From the NCBI GenBank assembly GCA_947630325.1, contig CANRHB010000003.1, forward strand, positions 1-64,000: 64,000 nucleotides of DNA. Direction: 5' to 3'. This DNA comes from an uncultured Clostridia bacterium (GTDB taxonomy: Bacteria > Bacillota > Clostridia > Christensenellales > Borkfalkiaceae). Of this stretch, positions 60,136 to 64,000 are shown piece after piece. Position 1 is the stretch's first letter; every line of letters begins with the position of its first letter. The notes under the pieces are model-generated. The model saw nothing but the letters and a program-made list of their open reading frames with translations. It had not been told where the DNA came from and did no database searches. The translations under genes were made by a program, and so were the position numbers.

Positions 60136-61338
60136 TTACTCGGAGAGAATATCCGCGGCGAGTTGGGCGGCGAGGGCGCGGAGTTCCTCCGCTTGCTCCT
60201 CCTTTACAGAGGAGAGAAGCGTCACCTTTTCGCCGATCTGCGTCATGTTCTTCCACTCGCCGATCAGATTCTTCATCAGCGTGCCCGCCTGCGGCGACCA
60301 ACTGCCGTTTTCGACGAGCGCATACTTCCTGTTTTGGAAATTATGCGCCGCAAGGTCTTGCAAAAGCTGTTCCATGGGCAGGAAAATGCCGTTGTTGTAC
60401 GTCGCCGAGACAAACGCAAGGTGGGAATAGCGGAACGCCTCCGCAACGAGTTGGGAAAGTTCGGTCTGCGAGACGTCGTACACCTTGACGGGCGCGCCGC
60501 TCTGCGCAATGGACGTTGCCAAAATTTCGGCGGCATTCCCCGTGTGGCCGTGAATGGTGCCGTAAAAGACGACCGCACCCTTCTCCTCGGGCTCGTACTT
60601 GCTCCAAGTATCGTATAGGCCGAGATAATAGCCTAAATCCTTCCGCCAAATGGGGCCGTGCAGGGGGCAGATCGTCTTGATGTCGAGCCCCGCCGCCTTT
60701 TTGAGAACGGACTGCACTTGTATCCCGTATTTGCCCACGATGTTGAAATAATATCTGCGGGCGTCGGACAAAAATTCCTCTTTGAAGTTCACCTCGTCTG
60801 CAAAGATACTGCCGCCCAGAGCCCCGAACGTGCCGAAGGCGTCCGCCGAGAAGAGGGTGCCCGTCGCGGTATCGAAGGAGAACAGCACTTCGGGCCAATG
60901 CACCATGGGCGCGGCGACAAAGGTGAAGCTGTGCTTGCCTGAGGAGAGGACGTCTCCCTCCTTGACGATCTTAACGTTCGCACCGTCGAAGGGGAAGAAG
61001 TTTTTCATCATCTGCGCCGCCTTCGCGCTCGTGACGATCGTCGCCTCGGGATAGCTCTTTACAAGGCGCAAAAATGTGGCCGAGTGGTCGGGCTCCATGT
61101 GGTGGACGACGAGATAGTCGAGCTTTCTTCCGCCGAGCGCCGCCGCAACGTTTTCGAGATAGAGGTCCGCAACGGAGGGGTCCACCGTGTCGAAAAGCAC
61201 TGTCTTTTCGTCGAGCAGAAGATAGGAATTGTAGGAAACCCCGCGGGGCACGGGATAGACGTTTTCAAACAGCGAGAGACGCCTGTCGCTCCCGCCGACA
61301 TAGTAGAGATCTTCGGTAATGGGAATGATGTTGTGCAT
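60136..61338 (-). CDS. Flavodiiron protein (A-type flavoprotein, O2/NO reductase)
   Basis: A 400-residue enzyme that reduces O2 to water or NO to N2O. The N-terminal metallo-lactamase domain holds the diiron ligands: HHMEPDHSA, HWPEVLFSFDTATGTLFSADAFG and CPLHGPIWRKD. The C-terminal flavodoxin domain (about 255-400) has VVFYGTIHGHTGNAAE, ATYNNGIFLPMEQLL and ENGSWSPQAG. AAGGAG precedes the ATG at 61338. With rubredoxin and ferritin alongside it forms an oxygen/iron defence group typical of anaerobes. Confidence 0.96.
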   Translation of the reverse strand: MHNIIPITEDLYYVGGSDRRLSLFENVYPVPRGVSYNSYLLLDEKTVLFDTVDPSVADLYLENVAAALGGRKLDYLVVHHMEPDHSATFLRLVKSYPEATIVTSAKAAQMMKNFFPFDGANVKIVKEGDVLSSGKHSFTFVAAPMVHWPEVLFSFDTATGTLFSADAFGTFGALGGSIFADEVNFKEEFLSDARRYYFNIVGKYGIQVQSVLKKAAGLDIKTICPLHGPIWRKDLGYYLGLYDTWSKYEPEEKGAVVFYGTIHGHTGNAAEILATSIAQSGAPVKVYDVSQTELSQLVAEAFRYSHLAFVSATYNNGIFLPMEQLLQDLAAHNFQNRKYALVENGSWSPQAGTLMKNLIGEWKNMTQIGEKVTLLSSVKEEQAEELRALAAQLAADILSE

Positions 61339-61369
61339 AGTTGCTCCTTGCTTTTCAAAAGCAGTCAAT

Positions 61370-61398
61370 AGTGTACCACATTATGGACAAAAAGGCAA
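61370..61398 (-). promoter_or_regulatory. Promoter for the flavodiiron gene
   Basis: Minus-strand TTGCCT (61393-61398), 17-bp spacer, TACACT (61370-61375), 32 bp before the ATG. Confidence 0.5.
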
Positions 61399-61500
61399 GC
61401 GGTAACGCAAAATAAGGAAAGATTTCTCGACTGCGCTCGAAATGACATATTGGAAGCGCGTCTCAAAATTGACAATTAAGAATGTACGGGGCGAAATGAC

Positions 61501-61538
61501 AAAACGCCGCGCGAGGGCAGAATGCCCGCGCGCGGCGT
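61501..61538 (-). terminator. Terminator of the ferritin gene
   Basis: A two-part stem ACGCCGCGCG/CGCGCGGCGT with inner GGGC/GCCC, followed on the minus strand by TTTT. It is 32 bp past the ferritin stop. Confidence 0.7.
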
Positions 61539-61569
61539 ATGCGTTGCTTTGTTTGTTACATAGGGTTCG

Positions 61570-62088
61570 TTACATAGCGGGACCGGTCGCGGAAGGCGTA
61601 TAGACGCGGGCGGCAAGTTCCTGGTTGAGGGCGTAAAGTCCCTTCGCGTCCTGGCCGAAAAGTTTGTACTTCTTGACCATGTCGTCGGCGTTCGTCTCCT
61701 CTTCTCCCTGCTCCTTGATGAACCAATCGAGGAACTGCATGGTGCGGTAGTCCTTCTGCCCCGCGGCCTCGTGATAGATGTCCGTGATGAGAGAGGTGAC
61801 GTACTGCTCGTGCTCGTAACCCGCTTTTAAGGGATCGATGTGCGCCTTGAAGGTCTTGTCGGGCTTTGCGACCGCCTCGAACACGACACGGTGGCCGTTG
61901 TTGATGAGGTAGCGGCGGAGCATCATCGCATGGTCGCGCTCCTCCTGCGCCTGCACTTCGTACCAATGCGCGAAGCCGTCTAAGCCTTCGTCGGCATAGT
62001 AGTTGGCGAAATCGAGATAGAGATACGCCGAGTAGAGTTCCTTGTTGATCTGGTCGTTGAGCATTGCCGCGATCTTTTCGTTTAACAT
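61570..62088 (-). CDS. ftnA: Ferritin
   Basis: A 172-residue non-haem ferritin that stores iron and removes Fe2+ and peroxide. The ferroxidase centre is visible: LNDQINKELYSAYLYLDFA (Glu17), WYEVQAQEERDHA (Glu50, His53 region) and FLDWFIKEQGEEE. An AAGGAG site lies ahead of the ATG. Repeats begin about 25 bp upstream of the start, leaving little room for a promoter. Confidence 0.95.
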   Translation of the reverse strand: MLNEKIAAMLNDQINKELYSAYLYLDFANYYADEGLDGFAHWYEVQAQEERDHAMMLRRYLINNGHRVVFEAVAKPDKTFKAHIDPLKAGYEHEQYVTSLITDIYHEAAGQKDYRTMQFLDWFIKEQGEEETNADDMVKKYKLFGQDAKGLYALNQELAARVYTPSATGPAM

Positions 62089-62558
62089 TTTTTATTTTTC
62101 TCCTTTTTTGGATTTTTTTGAAATGAGGTGGCCCCCTCCCCTACCCCTCCCCCGCTTTGCGGGGGAGGGCGAGTAAGAGGAGTTTCTTCCCAACAAGTTG
62201 GGGAAGCGAAGAAAAGGGGTTCTCAAAAAACCCTTTCCCCCGCTTCGCGGGTACTTTCCCTGTAAGGGACAGCAAGGGAAATACGCAAACACATTCCCCA
62301 AATGTCATTTCGAGCCGCCGAGGAACGAGGCGTGTCGAGAAATCTCTACCTCATTTTTATAATGTAAGATTTCTCCACTCCGCCTGCGGCTTGGTACTTC
62401 GTCGCAGGCTCCTCGTGCCGCCCTTAGACAACATAGAACGTGCGGGCGGGGCGGAATGACGCACAGGCGGGGAGAGTTTGCCCACCCCCTTAGTCCCCCT
62501 CCAATGGAGGGGGTTTTGTTTGCCCCTCCGTGGGAGGGGGTAAAATGAGGTAAATGGG
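62089..62558. repeat. Intergenic repeat mosaic
   Basis: No gene is visible. A CCCCCGCTTTGCGGGGG hairpin (about 62149-62165), CCCAACAAGTTGGGG (62189-62203), AACCCTTTCCCCCGC...GGGACAGCAAGGG element (about 62230-62280), ATTTC/GAAAT element (about 62304-62348), the GTCGCAGGCTCCTCGTGCC block (about 62400-62460) and CCCTCCAATGGAGGG (about 62496-62512). Confidence 0.8.
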
Positions 62559-63179
62559 TTACGATTTGTTCTTTACTTTCATGAGGCGGATGATGGCGGC
62601 GCGCTCGTTTTCGTCGAGCTTGTCGCGGATGTACTTGATCGTCTCCTCAAGCTGCGGGATCATTACGTATTCGAGGGCGTTGACGCGGCGTTTGTTGCGC
62701 TCGATCTCATCGGCAAGCAGACGCACCGACTTCTCCACCGCCGCAAGTTTGACAAGCAACGGCAACACCGAAGAGATCTGCCGCACGCTCTCGTCCGCCT
62801 CGCTCGTGATCTCCGAATAGGCGTAAGGGAGACTGTCCGTCCGCGCCGAGGAGGTAAGTTCGATCTTGGGCACTTCCACCCCCATGACGCTCTCCACCCC
62901 GCACTCCGCCGTGACCGCCGCGGTGGGCATACCGAACGCCGCCTCCACCGCATACTCGGGCGTAAGCGACCGCGCCACCGAAAACTGCCGCAACGTATTC
63001 GAGAGCGACTGCTCCACCTCGTCGCGGAGGCGTTTGTTTTCCCTGATGATCAGCGTAAAACGACGGATCATTTCGTCCGACTTGTCTTTTAAGAGCTTGT
63101 GCCCGCGCACGGCCGTTGCAAGCCGCGCTTTCAGCTTTTTTAGCTCCATTCGGGTTGGATTGACGTTGAGTCTTGTCAT
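62559..63179 (-). CDS. atpD: V-type ATP synthase subunit D
   Basis: A 206-residue central-stalk subunit. The N-terminus MTRLNVNPTRMELKKLKARLATAVRGHKLLKDKSDEMIRRF and C-terminal NKRRVNALEYVMIPQLEETIKYIRDKLDENERAAIIRLMKVK are hallmark D-subunit helices. It forms the rotor shaft between the A3B3 head and the membrane ring. It follows subunit B on the same strand, the usual B-D order, with 157 bp of repeats between. Confidence 0.95.
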   Translation of the reverse strand: MTRLNVNPTRMELKKLKARLATAVRGHKLLKDKSDEMIRRFTLIIRENKRLRDEVEQSLSNTLRQFSVARSLTPEYAVEAAFGMPTAAVTAECGVESVMGVEVPKIELTSSARTDSLPYAYSEITSEADESVRQISSVLPLLVKLAAVEKSVRLLADEIERNKRRVNALEYVMIPQLEETIKYIRDKLDENERAAIIRLMKVKNKS

Positions 63180-63336
63180 GGTGATTTAATAATAAGGCGA
63201 CCCCCTCCCCTACCCCTCCCCCGCTTTGCGGGGGAGGGCGAGTTGACTATCCCCACAAGCGGGGGAGGGCGAGAGAGAAGAACCCCCACCACCCGTTGCG
63301 CGAGAGCCTCCCCCTAAAAGGGGTAGACCTTGCAAA
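63180..63336. repeat. Repeat block between V-ATPase subunits B and D
   Basis: CCCCCGCTTTGCGGGGG (about 63219-63235), GCGGGGGAGGGCGAGAG and a GTGGTGGGGG...GGCC-type element in reverse (about 63283-63331) interrupt the ATPase operon. Confidence 0.8.
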
Positions 63337-64000
63337 TTATTCGGGAAGGTATTTGGTAAGGTATTCCTCGCGGATGCGTTTGAGTTCGGTTTTGGGTAAT
63401 ATCTTCAAAAGTTTCCAGCCGATGTCGAGCGTTTCCTCGATGGTGCGGTCGGTTTCAAACCCTTGGTTGACGTACTCTTTTTCGAACTCCTCTGCAAACT
63501 TTGCGTAAAGTTTATCCACGTCCGAAAGAGCCGCCTCGCCCAAGATCGCCGAGAGTTCCTTGCTCTCCTTGCCCCGCGCATACGCTGCAAACAGCTGGTT
63601 CATGGTGTCCGCGTGGTCCTCGCGCGTCTTATTTTTGCCGATGCCCTTGTCCTTCAAACGGGAGAGGGAAGGAAGCACGTCGATGGGCGGGTTCAACCCT
63701 TTTTTATAGAGGTCGCGGGAGAGAATGATCTGCCCCTCGGTGATGTAGCCCGTAAGGTCGGGAATGGGATGGGTCTTGTCGTCCTCGGGCATGGTCAGAA
63801 TGGGGATCTGCGTGATGCTCCCCTCCTTGCCGCGGATACGCCCCGCGCGCTCGTACAGAGAGGCGAGGTCGGTGTAGAGATAGCCGGGATACCCGCGCCG
63901 CCCGGGGACTTCCCTCCTCGCCGCGGACACTTCGCGGAGCGCCTCGGCATAGTTGGTGATGTCCGTCATGATGACGAGCACGTGCATCCCGCATTCGAAG
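63337..64000 (-). CDS. atpB: V-type ATP synthase subunit B (partial, 5' end beyond window)
   Basis: About 220 C-terminal residues of the non-catalytic B subunit. [45 protein letters not shown] is the conserved nucleotide-interface region. It continues through [37 protein letters not shown] and ends [13 protein letters not shown]. The start lies beyond position 64000. The enzyme probably couples ATP to Na+ or H+ transport. The ion cannot be told from this subunit. Confidence 0.95.
   Translation of the reverse strand, partial: FECGMHVLVIMTDITNYAEALREVSAARREVPGRRGYPGYLYTDLASLYERAGRIRGKEGSITQIPILTMPEDDKTHPIPDLTGYITEGQIILSRDLYKKGLNPPIDVLPSLSRLKDKGIGKNKTREDHADTMNQLFAAYARGKESKELSAILGEAALSDVDKLYAKFAEEFEKEYVNQGFETDRTIEETLDIGWKLLKILPKTELKRIREEYLTKYLPE

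Larger units (their letters stand above)
61339..61569. promoter_or_regulatory. Flavodiiron promoter region with one repeat and the ferritin terminator
   Basis: The promoter lies at 61370-61398. A single ATTTC/GAAAT element (about 61412-61447) and a shorter GAAATGAC remnant follow. The ferritin terminator (61501-61538) closes the gap. Confidence 0.6.

Overview
The window looks like a GC-rich chromosome segment from an anaerobic member of the Clostridia, probably a gut-type lineage. The evidence is V-type ATP synthase genes, a SCIFF peptide with its radical SAM maturase, HemZ, a ylxM-ffh pair, a flavodiiron/rubredoxin/ferritin set, and Firmicutes-style promoters (TTGACA-17-TATAAT). Genus-level assignment is not possible from sequence alone. 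I see no rRNA, tRNA, transposase or CRISPR array. Almost all genes are housekeeping.

Layout: (1) 0.5-5.3 kb: recF, a PHP phosphoesterase and a VanW protein form a translationally coupled minus-strand operon, divergent from dnaA. dnaN is not beside dnaA. (2) 5.7-14.2 kb: mnmG, a Cys-rich spore-coat-like protein, a BspA-type leucine-rich-repeat lipoprotein, a methyltransferase-STAS fusion that looks foreign, and a LysM protein. (3) 14.2-26.6 kb: a SpoVB/MurJ-type flippase, then two minus-strand runs: ylxM-ffh-rpsP-khpA, and plsX-rnc-smc-ftsY with a small membrane protein. (4) 26.9-34.4 kb: mazF, hemZ, an MBL hydrolase, the RelA/SpoT homologue and recJ. (5) 34.5-41.5 kb: secD-secF, the SCIFF system (scfA, scfB), a TIGR04086-type membrane protein, yajC and tgt. 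(6) 41.7-53.4 kb: two tandem SGNH-esterase lipoproteins, queA, ruvC-ruvA-ruvB, yggS, a PH-domain pair with a divergent XRE regulator, a phospholipase-C-like protein and queH. (7) 53.7-64 kb: pdxS-pdxT, a 1,222-residue lipoprotein, rubredoxin, flavodiiron protein, ferritin, and V-ATPase subunits D and B (B cut by the window edge).

Functional links: tgt, queA and queH are three steps of queuosine tRNA modification. secD, secF and yajC form the Sec accessory complex. ffh and ftsY are the SRP targeting pair. RuvA, RuvB and RuvC are the complete resolvasome, with recF and recJ as further recombination genes. Rubredoxin, flavodiiron protein and ferritin handle O2 and iron.

The most striking property is a dense mosaic of short palindromic repeats in nearly every intergenic gap, including inside conserved operons. 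Several families recur in both orientations. Three stem variants of one family show compensatory base changes, which supports a real hairpin. The same repeats lie in frame inside two conserved genes: once in mnmG (about 90 codons) and twice in hemZ (about 85 and 62 codons). They also supply the C-terminus of the VanW protein. This resembles the in-frame palindromic elements known from Rickettsia and is my best candidate for an undescribed system.
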